Assembly: GCF_014931275.1 (NCBI RefSeq)
Contig: NZ_CP063110.1
Coordinates: 1,162,001 to 1,226,000 of the forward strand
Reading direction: 5' to 3'
Source: Haemophilus parainfluenzae
GTDB lineage: Bacteria; Pseudomonadota; Gammaproteobacteria; Enterobacterales; Pasteurellaceae
Length of the DNA stretch: 64,000 nucleotides
Shown piece by piece: positions 19,325-28,435 of this stretch. Each line of letters begins with the position of its first letter. The first letter of the stretch is position 1. Under the pieces are notes generated by a model. That model saw only the letters and a program-made list of their open reading frames with translations, was not told where the DNA came from and made no database searches. Both the position numbers and the translations under genes were made by a program.

Positions 19325-20215
19325 ATGGATGAATTAGTTAAATCATTTAAAACCATCGCTTTAATGGGAAAACCACGTCGCGATATTAATTTGCAAATGC
19401 ATAAAAACTTGTATCAATGGCTGAAGGAGCGAGGTTATCAAGTTTTAGTCGAAAAAGATGTCGGTGAAAAATTTGGTTTACCCGAAGAGGTTTTAGCGAA
19501 AGTTGAACAAATCGGTGAGCAAGCACAACTTGTGATTGTGATCGGTGGTGATGGCAATATGCTAGGGCGTGCTCGTATTTTAGCTAAATATCATATTCCA
19601 ATGATTGGCATTAACCGAGGTAACTTGGGCTTTTTGACTGATATCGACCCGAAAAATGCTTATGCACAACTTGAAGCTTGTTTGGAACGCGGCGAGTTTT
19701 TTGTCGAAGAGCGTTTTTTATTGGAAGCTAAAATTGAACGCAATGGCGAAATTATTTCTAGTGGTAATGCAGTAAATGAGGCGGTGATTCACCCTGCTAA
19801 AATTGCGCACATGATTGATTTCCATGTTTATATCAACGATAAGTTTGCCTTTTCTCAACGTTCAGATGGCTTGATTGTTTCCACCCCAACAGGTTCAACA
19901 GCTTATTCGCTTTCCGCTGGTGGTCCGATTTTAACACCAAATTTAAATGCGATTGCCCTTGTGCCGATGTTCCCACACACACTTTCTTCGCGACCATTAG
20001 TCATTGATGGAGACAGTAAAATTTCAATTCGCTTTGCAGAACATAACACTTCACAGTTGGAATTAGGCTGTGATAGTCAAATTGCACTAGATTTTTGTCC
20101 AGATGATGTGGTGCATATTGAAAAAAGCCCGCACAAGCTACGTTTATTACATCTAAAAAATTATAATTATTACAATGTATTAAGTACAAAATTAGGCTGG
20201 CTTAAAAATTTCTAA
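19325..20215 (+). CDS. nadK: NAD kinase
   Basis: Phosphorylates NAD to NADP in the cytoplasm. The 296 residues show the GGDGN motif (74-78), [20 protein letters not shown] and [13 protein letters not shown]. The open frame begins at an ATG at 19295 with an extra ten residues; [13 protein letters not shown] at 19325 better matches the family N-terminus, though its ribosome site is weak, so the start is uncertain. The next gene, recN, has its own SOS promoter. Confidence 0.95.
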   Translation: MDELVKSFKTIALMGKPRRDINLQMHKNLYQWLKERGYQVLVEKDVGEKFGLPEEVLAKVEQIGEQAQLVIVIGGDGNMLGRARILAKYHIPMIGINRGNLGFLTDIDPKNAYAQLEACLERGEFFVEERFLLEAKIERNGEIISSGNAVNEAVIHPAKIAHMIDFHVYINDKFAFSQRSDGLIVSTPTGSTAYSLSAGGPILTPNLNAIALVPMFPHTLSSRPLVIDGDSKISIRFAEHNTSQLELGCDSQIALDFCPDDVVHIEKSPHKLRLLHLKNYNYYNVLSTKLGWLKNF

Positions 20216-20235
20216 TCCAAAAAGTTAAAAATCTC

Positions 20236-20262
20236 TTTACTGTATATTATATCAGTTATAAT
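20236..20262 (+). promoter_or_regulatory. recN promoter with LexA box
   Basis: CTGTATATTATATCAG (20240-20255) is a CTG-N10-CAG SOS box. TATAAT at 20257-20262 is the likely -10 box and TTTACT or CTTTAC just upstream a weak -35, so LexA bound here would cover the promoter spacer. Confidence 0.85.
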
Positions 20263-20291
20263 ATATGGATATACAGTTAAGGAGATTTTTT

Positions 20292-21968
20292 ATGCTAACC
20301 CAACTTACCATCAATAATTTTGCAATTGTTCGTCAATTAGAGATTGAATTGGCGAAAGGAATGTCTGTGATCACGGGGGAAACCGGCGCAGGAAAATCTA
20401 TTGCTATTGATGCGTTGGGGTTATGTTTGGGGCAGCGTATTGAAACCTCTATGGTTCGAGAAGGGCAGGAAAGAGCTGAAGTCTGTGCCACGTTTTTTAT
20501 TGAACCAACTAATCCTGCTTATCAATGGTTGCAAGAGCAAGAATTACAAGATCCAGATAATCCCTCCGATTGTATTCTACGCCGCATCATTAATGCAGAT
20601 GGGCGTTCTAAAGCCTTTATCAATAGCACGCCCGTATCGGCTTCTCAATTAAAAGAAATTGGTCAATATCTTATTCATATTAATGGGCAGCACGCTTCAC
20701 AATTATTATTAAAAAATGATTATCAGCTTCAGTTAGTGGATACATTTGCACATCACAATGATTTACTCGCACAAATGCGAGAAGATTATCGAGCATGGAA
20801 AAATCTTCAAACGCAAGTTAAAAATTTCCAACAAAAAGTGGCCGAAAATGAAGCGAAGAAACAACTTTTACAATATCAGGTAGAAGAGTTGGATGAGTTT
20901 GCCCTTCGTCCAAATGAATATTTAGAATTAGAAGAGGATCAACGTCGTCTATCAAATAGCGAACAGCTGACACAGTTATCACAATCAGCCTTACAGCTAC
21001 TCAGTGAAAATGAGACGGTAAGTATCGATTCTATGCTTTATCGTGCGACACAGTATATTAATGAATTAAGTGAGTTAGATCCTCGATATGTTTCCGTTCA
21101 AACAATGTTGAATGATGCACTTATCCAAGTGCAAGAGGCGACAAGTGAAGTCCAACATCTTGCATCTCATATTGAGCAAGATCCGATGTTATTACAAGAG
21201 ATTGAACAACGTCTAGGTCAAGCTTTACAACTCGCTCGCAAGCACAATGTGAAACCTGAAGCGTTAGTTGAATGGCATCAAAAATTAAAAGCAGAATTGA
21301 CCGCACTTTTAGATTTTTCAGAAAGTGAAGAGCGTTTGATTCTGGAAGAAAAAGCGGCCGTTGAGAAAATGCAACATACGGCAAAACAATTACATGAAAG
21401 CCGTTGCCAAGCTGCAGAGAAATTAGCCCAACAAGTGACGCATTCCATTAAAGGGCTTGCAATGGAAAATGCAGAATTTTTTATCGAAGTGAATTCAGAT
21501 TTAACTAAAGTTGCGGTAAATGGGGCAGATAATATCGTCTTTACTTTACGTAGTAATTTAGGACAACAAGCACAGCCGTTAGCAAAAGTGGCGTCAGGTG
21601 GTGAATTGTCTCGTATTTCATTAGCGATTCAAGTCTTAACATCCGATCAATCGGCGATTCCAACGCTAATCTTTGATGAGGTTGATGTTGGGATTAGTGG
21701 GAAAACCGCGAGCGTAGTGGGTAAATTATTGCGCCAATTAGGTAATAAATGCCAAGTGCTTTGTGTGACCCATTTACCACAAGTGGCATGCCATGGACAT
21801 CATCAATTCAATGTTGAGAAATTTACCGTGGATGATAAAACAGAAACCAAAATGACCGCACTTTCTCAAGAAGAGCGCGTTCCTGCTCTTGCAAGATTAC
21901 TCGGTGGTAGTGAAATTACGGATCTTGCTTTAGCAAATGCACAAGAGATGTTGGATTTAGTTAAATAA
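20292..21968 (+). CDS. recN: DNA repair protein RecN
   Basis: SMC-like ATPase for double-strand break repair, 558 residues. The Walker A motif GETGAGKS is at residues 29-36; two coiled-coil arms span the middle; the C-terminal half has signature VASGGELSRISLAIQ and Walker B PTLIFDEVDVGISG. The ATG at 20292 follows AAGGAGATTTTTT and is preferred to the longer frame. Three uptake-signal-like sites lie in or near the gene, in line with a native locus. Confidence 0.97.
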   Translation: MLTQLTINNFAIVRQLEIELAKGMSVITGETGAGKSIAIDALGLCLGQRIETSMVREGQERAEVCATFFIEPTNPAYQWLQEQELQDPDNPSDCILRRIINADGRSKAFINSTPVSASQLKEIGQYLIHINGQHASQLLLKNDYQLQLVDTFAHHNDLLAQMREDYRAWKNLQTQVKNFQQKVAENEAKKQLLQYQVEELDEFALRPNEYLELEEDQRRLSNSEQLTQLSQSALQLLSENETVSIDSMLYRATQYINELSELDPRYVSVQTMLNDALIQVQEATSEVQHLASHIEQDPMLLQEIEQRLGQALQLARKHNVKPEALVEWHQKLKAELTALLDFSESEERLILEEKAAVEKMQHTAKQLHESRCQAAEKLAQQVTHSIKGLAMENAEFFIEVNSDLTKVAVNGADNIVFTLRSNLGQQAQPLAKVASGGELSRISLAIQVLTSDQSAIPTLIFDEVDVGISGKTASVVGKLLRQLGNKCQVLCVTHLPQVACHGHHQFNVEKFTVDDKTETKMTALSQEERVPALARLLGGSEITDLALANAQEMLDLVK

Positions 21969-21980
21969 AATCAGGTAAAT

Positions 21981-22006
21981 AAATGGGTGTTTGTCACCCA
22001 TTTAAT
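21981..22006 (+). terminator. Probable terminator of recN
   Basis: AAATGGGTG, TTTGT loop, then CACCCATTT. The trailing T-run is short, so termination strength is uncertain. Confidence 0.6.
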
Positions 22007-22079
22007 GTATTAATGAGTGAATTCTGTCGTAAAGCTTAGATTCTTCTTGTCACATTTCAAAAATACTTGATAGAAATGC

Positions 22080-22131
22080 TTGCTTATTAGTCAAAAAAGC
22101 GTATTATAGACGTCTATACGTCAATACATCT
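22080..22131 (+). promoter_or_regulatory. metK promoter with three tandem MetJ boxes
   Basis: TTGCTT (22080-22085) and TATTAT (22102-22107) are 16 bases apart. Directly after lie three adjoining 8-base met boxes: AGACGTCT (perfect), ATACGTCA and ATACATCT (each six of eight). This is the expected operator for MetJ with S-adenosylmethionine, the product of MetK. Confidence 0.85.
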
Positions 22132-22146
22132 AAAAGAAGAGAATTT

Positions 22147-23301
22147 ATGTCTAGCTATTTATTTACTTCTGAATCAGTTTCAGAAGGACATCCAGATAAG
22201 ATTGCCGATCAAATTTCTGATGCGGTACTTGATGAAATTTTAAAACAAGATCCTAAAGCTCGTGTGGCTTGCGAAACCTATGTCAAAACAGGGATGGCGT
22301 TAGTGGGTGGTGAAATTACTACATCAGCATGGGTTGATATTGAAAACCTTACTCGCCAAGTGATTTGTGATATTGGTTATAAACACTCTGAAATGGGGTT
22401 TGATGGCAATTCTTGTGCTGTATTAAATGCGATTGGCAAACAGTCATCGGATATTAATCAAGGTGTGGATCGTGAGAATCCATTGGATCAAGGTGCGGGT
22501 GACCAAGGGATCATGTTTGGTTATGCAACAAATGAAACCGAAGTCTTGATGCCAGCAGCGATTACTTATGCGCATCGTTTAATGGAAAAACAAGCGGAAG
22601 TACGTAAAAGCGGTAACTTAGCCTGGTTACGCCCTGATGCGAAAAGCCAAGTGACCTTAAAATACGAAGATAACAAAATCGTGGGCGTGGATGCCGTTGT
22701 TCTTTCTACACAGCACAGTGAAGAAGTCTCACAAAAAGAAATTTATGAAGGCGTGATGGAAGAAATCATCAAGCCAATTTTGCCAAGTGAATGGTTATCT
22801 CAACAAACAAAATATTTTATTAACCCAACCGGTCGTTTTGTGATTGGTGGTCCAATGGGCGACTGTGGTTTAACGGGTCGTAAAATCATTGTCGATACCT
22901 ACGGCGGTGCAGCTCGTCATGGTGGAGGTGCATTTTCTGGTAAAGATCCATCAAAAGTAGACCGTTCAGCTGCTTATGCCGCACGTTATGTGGCTAAAAA
23001 TATTGTTGCAGCAGGTCTTGCAGATCGTTGTGAAATTCAACTTTCTTATGCAATTGGCGTGGCTGAGCCAACTTCTATCATGGTAGAAACCTTCGGCACA
23101 GGAAAAGTATCAAACGAAGTATTAGTTAAGTTAGTGCGTGAATTCTTTGATTTACGTCCTTATGGTTTAATTAAAATGTTAAATTTAATTCAACCAATCT
23201 ATCGCCAAACTGCCGCGTATGGACACTTCGGTCGTGAACAATTCCCATGGGAAAAAGTAGATCGTGCAGAAGAATTGCGTGCAGCAGCCGGTCTTAAATA
23301 A
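22147..23301 (+). CDS. metK: S-adenosylmethionine synthase
   Basis: Makes SAM from methionine and ATP, 384 residues, full length. Signatures [12 protein letters not shown], the P-loop-like [19 protein letters not shown] and the N-terminal [16 protein letters not shown] are intact. A monocistronic layout is likely: MetJ operator upstream and strong terminator downstream. The site AAGAAGAGAATTT precedes the ATG. Confidence 0.98.
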   Translation: MSSYLFTSESVSEGHPDKIADQISDAVLDEILKQDPKARVACETYVKTGMALVGGEITTSAWVDIENLTRQVICDIGYKHSEMGFDGNSCAVLNAIGKQSSDINQGVDRENPLDQGAGDQGIMFGYATNETEVLMPAAITYAHRLMEKQAEVRKSGNLAWLRPDAKSQVTLKYEDNKIVGVDAVVLSTQHSEEVSQKEIYEGVMEEIIKPILPSEWLSQQTKYFINPTGRFVIGGPMGDCGLTGRKIIVDTYGGAARHGGGAFSGKDPSKVDRSAAYAARYVAKNIVAAGLADRCEIQLSYAIGVAEPTSIMVETFGTGKVSNEVLVKLVREFFDLRPYGLIKMLNLIQPIYRQTAAYGHFGREQFPWEKVDRAEELRAAAGLK

Positions 23302-23321
23302 GTAAATAAAATGTGTATGAT

Positions 23322-23346
23322 AAAAACCGCTAAATTAGCGGTTTTT
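23322..23346 (+). terminator. Terminator of metK
   Basis: AAAAACCGCTAAATTAGCGG followed by TTTTT: a 10-12 base perfect stem and a T-run. Confidence 0.88.
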
Positions 23347-23357
23347 GTTTACTTAAC

Positions 23358-23870
23358 ATGATGATCTCATCTCAAACTCAGTTTCGGCATTTAAAAATGC
23401 AGGTACAGCGTAAACTTGCAGAAACATTACAACTGGCTGAAAATCACTTTCAACGGAAATTTCCTATTCCGACAATCAGTTATGACTTGCGAGGTGTAAA
23501 GGCTGGCGTTGCATACTTGCAGAAAAATGAGATTAAATTTAACCGCACTTTACTACTCGAGAACTCAGATGAATTTATTCGTCAGGTGGTTCCACACGAA
23601 TTAGCCCACCTTATTGTGTATCAAGTATTTGGTCGAGTGAAACCGCATGGGCAGGAGTGGCAAGCGGTGATGACGCAGTTATTCAATCTTCCGGCTGATA
23701 CTTGCCATCAATTCGATGTGGAAAGTGTACAGGGTAAAATGTTTGCTTATCAATGCGAATGTCAGACCCATTATTTAACGATTCGTCGGCATAATCGCAT
23801 TCAACGCGATAAAATTGCCTATTTATGTCGAAAATGTCAGGGAAAATTGGTTTTTCATAGTGAAAATTAA
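23358..23870 (+). CDS. sprT: SprT-family zinc metalloprotease-like protein
   Basis: A 170-residue SprT-like protein with HELAH (residues 80-84) and third ligand H97 in KPHGQEW, the zinc site of the SprT/Spartan fold. A C-terminal zinc-ribbon is suggested by YQCEC and LCRKC. Bacterial SprT has no settled function. The ATG at 23358 comes only 11 bases after the metK terminator with no Shine-Dalgarno sequence, so either ATG (23358 or 23361) may be used. In E. coli sprT is also near metK. Confidence 0.9.
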   Translation: MMISSQTQFRHLKMQVQRKLAETLQLAENHFQRKFPIPTISYDLRGVKAGVAYLQKNEIKFNRTLLLENSDEFIRQVVPHELAHLIVYQVFGRVKPHGQEWQAVMTQLFNLPADTCHQFDVESVQGKMFAYQCECQTHYLTIRRHNRIQRDKIAYLCRKCQGKLVFHSEN

Positions 23871-23923
23871 TGAGTGCTGTGATATATTCGTAATGTTTTC
23901 AATCAAATAACAGGGGTTATCCA

Positions 23924-24442
23924 ATGAAAAAATCATTATTAGCTATCGTTGTCGGTGCATTAGCGGTTGCTTCAACAGCAAACGCAGGTTTATATGCAGA
24001 AGGTGATCTAGGTCTTTCAAGAACTAAATTAAGCAATGGTGGTTCAAGCAAAACTAAAGTTGAACCTCGTGTTGCAGTAGGTTACAAATTAGGTAATATG
24101 CGTGTAGCAGGTGATTATACTCATCACGGCAACTTCCAAGGTACTAAAGTTCAAGGTTTAGGTGCGACAGTATTCTATGACTTCGATACCAATTCTCAAA
24201 TTGAACCTTATGTTGGTGCTCGTCTTGCGGCAAACCGTTTCAAATTTGAAGAGCGTGCGGATCAACGCTATAAAAGCTCTTCTGAAACCAAAGTGGGTTA
24301 TGGCGTAGTTGCGGGTGCTAAATACAAATTAGCAGAAAAAGTGTATGCAAACGGTGGTTTAGAATATAACCGTTTAGGTAGCTTTGACGATACTAAAGTG
24401 AATAACTATGGCGCTAAAGTGGGTGTAGGTTACGAATTCTAA
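23924..24442 (+). CDS. Opacity-family outer membrane beta-barrel protein
   Basis: A 172-residue porin-like protein with a clear signal peptide (MKKSLLAIVVGALAVASTANA, cleaved after ANA), then alternating strands with loops and a terminal aromatic YEF, the outer-membrane insertion signal. The strand patterns GLYAEGDLGLSRTKL and VEPRVAVGYKLGNMRVAGDY match the Opa/OmpW-size eight-strand family (opacity family porins of Pasteurellaceae). Function is probably adhesion or structure, not assigned. The ribosome site is CAGGGGTTATCC. Confidence 0.85.
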   Translation: MKKSLLAIVVGALAVASTANAGLYAEGDLGLSRTKLSNGGSSKTKVEPRVAVGYKLGNMRVAGDYTHHGNFQGTKVQGLGATVFYDFDTNSQIEPYVGARLAANRFKFEERADQRYKSSSETKVGYGVVAGAKYKLAEKVYANGGLEYNRLGSFDDTKVNNYGAKVGVGYEF

Positions 24443-24453
24443 TTTCCCTTTTG

Positions 24454-24484
24454 AAAAGTGCGGTTGATTTTCACCGCACTTTTT
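24454..24484 (+). terminator. Terminator from paired uptake signals, after the porin gene
   Basis: AAAAGTGCGGTTGA and TCACCGCACTTTT with a three-base loop and TTTTC end, ten bases after the porin stop. Confidence 0.82.
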
Positions 24485-24544
24485 CTTTTGGATGTGAAAA
24501 TTTGTATCGGGCTAATCTATTTGTGATTAATTCATGTAGCAGTT

Positions 24545-24578
24545 AAAATCCTCGTTCTAAATGAATTGAGGATTTTTT
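24545..24578 (+). terminator. Unassigned terminator-like hairpin upstream of yffB
   Basis: AATCCTC and GAGGATT are separated by 14 bases and followed by TTTTTTG. The porin already has its own terminator, so this hairpin either ends an unseen short transcript or is an attenuator in the yffB leader. It ends 18 bases before the yffB start. Confidence 0.5.
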
Positions 24579-24596
24579 GTTTTTAGAGGTGAGAAT

Positions 24597-24941
24597 ATGA
24601 TTATCGTTTATGGCATTAAAAACTGTGATACAGTAAAAAAAGCATTGAAGTGGCTAACTGAACATAATATTCAACATAAATTACATGATTATCGTGTGGA
24701 TGGATTAGATACTCAATTCTTACAACAAGCAGAAGCTCAATTTGGTTGGGAAAATTTAGTCAATAAACGTAGTACGACTTGGCGTAATCTTGATGAAAAT
24801 GTGAAAAATACACTCTCGAAATCTACCGCACTTTCCGTATTAGCTGAAAATCCAACGTTAATCAAACGCCCGATTATTCTGCAAGATGGTAAGGCATTGA
24901 TTGGCTTCAACGAAAAAGAATATATTGCAGTATTTAAGTAG
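24597..24941 (+). CDS. ArsC/Spx-family protein YffB
   Basis: A 114-residue thioredoxin-fold protein of the arsenate reductase-like family. It has a single N-terminal cysteine in YGIKNCDTVKKA (C10) and the family segments NKRSTTWR and LIKRPIILQDGKALIGF. E. coli YffB binds glutathione; arsenate reduction has not been shown for this subgroup. GAGGTGAGAAT precedes the ATG. It is often adjacent to dapE; here 2.4 kb of island DNA separates them. Confidence 0.88.
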   Translation: MIIVYGIKNCDTVKKALKWLTEHNIQHKLHDYRVDGLDTQFLQQAEAQFGWENLVNKRSTTWRNLDENVKNTLSKSTALSVLAENPTLIKRPIILQDGKALIGFNEKEYIAVFK

Positions 24942-25021
24942 TACTAAAGTAGAGAATTTATTTTTACTTGTTTATCTACTTATTAGAACTACTAATTTTG
25001 ATTAAAAAAGGAAATATAAAA

Positions 25022-25453
25022 ATGAATAATGAACAACAAAGTGAACAGCAAAAAGCCATACGACGTTTTTTTATTGGAAGTTTTTTTATTGCATTAGTAT
25101 GCGCTGCCGTCGTTGATTTATTTCTTGCTTCAATGGATGGCAGCTCATCAGATGACGTGGTATGGGTATTTTTTTATACTTTTTTTATCGTATTTATACC
25201 TAGTGCGATTACAACGTTTGTTTTTTACATCACTCAGGAAAAAGCAAGTAGCTACTATTCGCGGTATTTGTTACTGGCACTTTTGATGCCGCCTTTTTTA
25301 ATTCCGCTCTTGGCCACATTATTCGATTTGATTTATTTAAACAGTTGGCATGATGCTATTGATACGCTTGTAGAGTATTATCTAACGCACGGTATTTTGG
25401 CTTGTATATTGGGAGTAGTTCAACTGGTATTGGCAGCCATATGCTTGCCATAA
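25022..25453 (+). CDS. Small four-helix membrane protein of unknown family, copy 1
   Basis: A 143-residue protein I do not recognise. A short polar N-terminus (MNNEQQSEQQKAIRR) is followed by four hydrophobic helices at about 15-38, 45-68, 78-106 and 118-142. Loop 1-2 is LASMDGSSSDDVVW; loop 3-4 is NSWHDAIDTLVEYYLTHG. AAGGAAATATAAAA precedes the ATG. Its N-terminal half is closest to copy 3 and its C-terminal half to copy 2, a mosaic pattern. No function is assigned. Confidence 0.8.
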   Translation: MNNEQQSEQQKAIRRFFIGSFFIALVCAAVVDLFLASMDGSSSDDVVWVFFYTFFIVFIPSAITTFVFYITQEKASSYYSRYLLLALLMPPFLIPLLATLFDLIYLNSWHDAIDTLVEYYLTHGILACILGVVQLVLAAICLP

Positions 25454-25557
25454 ATGCATAATGCACAATAATTTTTTAACCTTGCCTTTTATTAAAGGTT
25501 GGAGACTTTCTTACTGCTTATTAGAGTTATTAATTTTATTTGAAAGGAAATATAAAA

Positions 25558-26004
25558 ATGAATAATGAACAACAAAATGAACAGCAAAAAGCCATACGAC
25601 GTTTTTTTATTGGGAGTTTTTTTATTGCATTAGTATGCGCAGCCCTCGGTTATTTATTTATTACTTTAATGACTCCCAGCTCAGATGAGGTGGTATTGAT
25701 ATTTTTTTATACTTTTTTTATCGTATTTATACCTAGTGCGATTACAACGTTTGTTTTTTACATCACTCAGGAAAAAGCAAGTAGCTACTATTGTCGGTAT
25801 TTTTTACTGGCACTTTTGATGCCGTTCTTTTTAATTCCGATCCTGACCACATTATTCGATTTGATTTATTTAAACCGTTGGCATGATGCTATTGATATGC
25901 TTGTAGCGAATTATCTAGGGTACAGTATTCCTTGTGGTATATTAGGAGTAGCTCAACTGGTGTTAGCACAAGCGTGTTTTATAAAAATATGGGACGCACA
26001 GTAA
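25558..26004 (+). CDS. Small four-helix membrane protein of unknown family, copy 2
   Basis: Second tandem paralog, 148 residues. It shares MNNEQQ, KAIRRFFIGSFFIAL and FFYTFFIVFIPSAITTFVFY with copies 1 and 3. Loop 1-2 differs (ITLMTPSSDEVVL), and the C-terminus ends QACFIKIWDAQ rather than CLP. Helix 3 and the following LFDLIYLNRWHDAID match copy 1. The start has AAAGGAAATATAAAA before ATG. Unknown function. Confidence 0.8.
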   Translation: MNNEQQNEQQKAIRRFFIGSFFIALVCAALGYLFITLMTPSSDEVVLIFFYTFFIVFIPSAITTFVFYITQEKASSYYCRYFLLALLMPFFLIPILTTLFDLIYLNRWHDAIDMLVANYLGYSIPCGILGVAQLVLAQACFIKIWDAQ

Positions 26005-26090
26005 AACCGCTTAACCTTATTCTTTATTAAAGCTGGAGGTTTTTTTCTGCTTATTGGAGCTATTAATTTTATTTGAAAGGAAATATAAAA

Positions 26091-26531
26091 ATGAATAATG
26101 AACAACAAAGTGAACAGCAAAAAGCCATACGACGTTTTTTTATTGGGAGTTTTTTTATTGCATTATTATGCGCTGCCGTCGTTGATTTATTTCTTGCTTC
26201 AATGGATCGCGGCTCATCAGATGAGGTGGTATGGGTATTTTTTTATACTTTTTTTATCGTATTTATACCTAGTGCGATAACAACGTTTGTTTTTTACATC
26301 ACTCAGGAAAAAGCAAGTCGCTATTATGGGCGGTATTTATTGGTGGCATTTTTTATGCCTTTTTTAATCCCTATTATTGTCGGATTATTTTTGCATTTTG
26401 TTGATTTAAACTGGGATAGCACTATTGATACAATTATAGGCACTTATTTTTTATTAGGCCTTCCTTGTACTATTTTGGGGATAGTTCAATTGGTGCTGGC
26501 AGTAGTATGTTTACCAGAAATGCATAAGTAA
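26091..26531 (+). CDS. Small four-helix membrane protein of unknown family, copy 3
   Basis: Third tandem paralog, 146 residues. The first half, through TQEKAS, is nearly the same as copy 1 (LASMDRGSSDEVVW). The second half is divergent: helix 3 reads LLVAFFMPFLIPIIVGLFL, loop 3-4 is VDLNWDSTIDTIIGTY and the end is VVCLPEMHK. The 3' end lies 25 bases before the receptor remnant. Function unknown; the arrangement hints at a diversifying family. Confidence 0.8.
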   Translation: MNNEQQSEQQKAIRRFFIGSFFIALLCAAVVDLFLASMDRGSSDEVVWVFFYTFFIVFIPSAITTFVFYITQEKASRYYGRYLLVAFFMPFLIPIIVGLFLHFVDLNWDSTIDTIIGTYFLLGLPCTILGIVQLVLAVVCLPEMHK

Positions 26532-26558
26532 ATAGTCATCTTTTAACCTTGCCTTTTG

Positions 26559-27182
26559 CACTTAATAAGAATAAGATTCATTACAGTATTGTTACAATCT
26601 CAATCATTGATGTGGAAGAATGACACCTTTGATTTTTCTGTATCGTTATTTGGTAGTGATGTCCACGATTTCATTATGTTAGAACGAGTAGGTAAAGATG
26701 TCTCGGCTCGTAATATCAAGGCAACTCGATTAGGTGGCGAAATTGAAGGTAAATGGAAATTTGCACGTCACTGGGAAATCGGTAGTAGTCTGGCTTATAC
26801 CTATGGTAAAAATCGCACGGACGACCGTCCACTTGCTCAAACACCACCATTAGAATGGAAAAACTCATTAACTTGGGATAATGAAACCTTGAGTGCTGGA
26901 GTATTATGGCGAGTGGTTTCGGCACAAAAACGCTATGCAACAGGACAAGGCAACATTATTGGGCAGGACATTGGCGCTTCAGCAGGCTTTGGAACCTTAT
27001 CCTTTAATACAGGGTGGAAAATTAATAAATATGCCACTTTGCAGGGCGGAATTGATAACTTATTTAATAAATCCTATGCAGAATTTGTAAGTAAAGGCGC
27101 AGATCCTTCAGCGGGACTTCAAACTGTTCGAGTGAACGAGCCTGGACGTCAATATTGGTTACGTTTGCAAGTTCAATTCTAG
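26559..27182 (+). pseudogene. 3' remnant of a TonB-dependent receptor gene (copper-receptor type)
   Basis: About 208 codons encode only the last barrel strands of an outer-membrane TonB-dependent receptor: SLMWKNDTFDFSVSLFGSDV, EIGSSLAYTYGKNRTDDR, LQGGIDNLFNKSYAEFVSKG and the terminal YWLRLQVQF with final phenylalanine. Full receptors are 650 residues or more with a signal peptide, TonB box and plug, all missing. The end NEPGRQYWL recalls copper (OprC-like) receptors, a tentative subclass. The break lies next to the tandem array, so array growth or insertion likely removed the 5' part. Confidence 0.82.
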
Positions 27183-27201
27183 GATTCTTCATAAACTAAT
27201 A

Positions 27202-27230
27202 AAAACGGATAACGAGGTTATCCGTTTTTT
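27202..27230 (+). terminator. Terminator after the receptor remnant
   Basis: AAAACGGATAACGAGGTTAT followed by CCGTTTTTT: a 12-base stem with GAGG loop and T-run. Confidence 0.85.
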
Positions 27231-27300
27231 ATTTGAACAGATTTAAATTGAAGGAAAATTTTGTTAAATTAGACCGCACTTTTAGTCGTCACTGAATATT

Positions 27301-28434
27301 ATGAAACAAAAAACTATTGAGCTTGCACAAGCATTAATTCATCGCCCCTCTATTAGCCCAAATGATGAAGGTTGTCAGCAAATGATTGCTGAGCGTTTGG
27401 AAAAACTCGGCTTTCAAATTGAATGGATGCCTTTTAACGATACGTTAAATTTATGGGCGAAGCATGGTAGTAGTGAGCCGGTTATCGCCTTTGCTGGGCA
27501 TACCGATGTGGTGCCGACCGGAGATGAAGCGCAATGGACTTATCCGCCGTTTTCTGCCGAAATTGTGGATGATATGCTTTATGGTCGTGGTGCTGCCGAT
27601 ATGAAGGGCTCATTGGCAGCGATGATTGTAGCAACGGAAAAATATGTGAAAGCCAATCCAAATCATAATGGAACGATTGCTTTGTTGATTACTTCTGACG
27701 AAGAGGCTGCCGCGAAAGATGGCACGGTACGTGTTGTCGAAACCTTAATGGCCCGCGGTGAGAAAATCACTTATTGCATGGTGGGCGAGCCGTCTAGTTC
27801 AAAAACATTAGGCGATGTAGTCAAAAATGGTCGTCGTGGTTCGATTACAGGTAATCTCTACATACAAGGTATTCAAGGCCATGTGGCTTATCCTCATTTA
27901 GCGGAAAACCCAATTCATAAAGCCGCCCCTTTCTTGCAGGAATTAACCACCTATCAATGGGATAATGGTAACGAATTTTTCCCGCCGACCAGTTTACAAA
28001 TTGCAAATATTCATGCGGGTACAGGGAGTAATAATGTCATCCCTGGTGAGCTTTATGTGCAATTCAATTTACGTTATTGTACGGAAGTTACAGACGAAAT
28101 TATTAAGCAGAAAGTGGCAGAAATGCTCGAAAAGCATGCCTTGAAATACCGTATGGATTGGAATTTATCGGGTAAACCATTTTTAACGAAACCGGGCAAA
28201 TTATTAGATGCATTAACGACAGCAATTAAGCAAACAACCAGTATTACACCACAAGCAGAAACTGGCGGTGGTACCTCTGACGGGCGTTTTATTGCATTGA
28301 TGGGCGCTGAAGTTGTGGAATTTGGGCCACTTAATGCAACGATTCATAAAGTGAATGAATGTGTAAACGTTGATGATCTTGCAAAGTGCGGTCAAATTTA
28401 TTATCAAATGTTAGTGAATTTATTGGACAAGTAA
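27301..28434 (+). CDS. dapE: Succinyl-diaminopimelate desuccinylase
   Basis: Zinc M20 enzyme of the lysine and meso-DAP pathway, 377 residues. It has [11 protein letters not shown] (first zinc ligand and support aspartate), the bridging aspartate in [14 protein letters not shown], catalytic [12 protein letters not shown], and [13 protein letters not shown] with the C-terminal histidine in [12 protein letters not shown]. The start is ATG at 27301 with a weak ribosome site. One base separates its stop from the start of the M15 peptidase gene. Confidence 0.97.
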   Translation: MKQKTIELAQALIHRPSISPNDEGCQQMIAERLEKLGFQIEWMPFNDTLNLWAKHGSSEPVIAFAGHTDVVPTGDEAQWTYPPFSAEIVDDMLYGRGAADMKGSLAAMIVATEKYVKANPNHNGTIALLITSDEEAAAKDGTVRVVETLMARGEKITYCMVGEPSSSKTLGDVVKNGRRGSITGNLYIQGIQGHVAYPHLAENPIHKAAPFLQELTTYQWDNGNEFFPPTSLQIANIHAGTGSNNVIPGELYVQFNLRYCTEVTDEIIKQKVAEMLEKHALKYRMDWNLSGKPFLTKPGKLLDALTTAIKQTTSITPQAETGGGTSDGRFIALMGAEVVEFGPLNATIHKVNECVNVDDLAKCGQIYYQMLVNLLDK

Positions 28435-28435
28435 G

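Larger units (their letters stand above)
24976..26557 (+). repeat. Three tandem direct repeats of about 535 bases, each carrying one membrane-protein gene
   Basis: Start codons at 25022, 25558 and 26091 are 536 and 533 bases apart. Each unit begins with a shared leader (CTGCTTATTAG in two, CTACTTATTAG in the first), then GGAAATATAAAAATGAATAA, and ends near TTTTAACCTTGCC after copies 1 and 3. No uptake signals occur in the array. Confidence 0.85.

Noticed and set aside
23880..23923. CRP site (TGTGATATATTCGTAATG) before the porin gene
   Set aside because: Only the left half TGTGA fits. The right half CGTAA is too far from TCACA.
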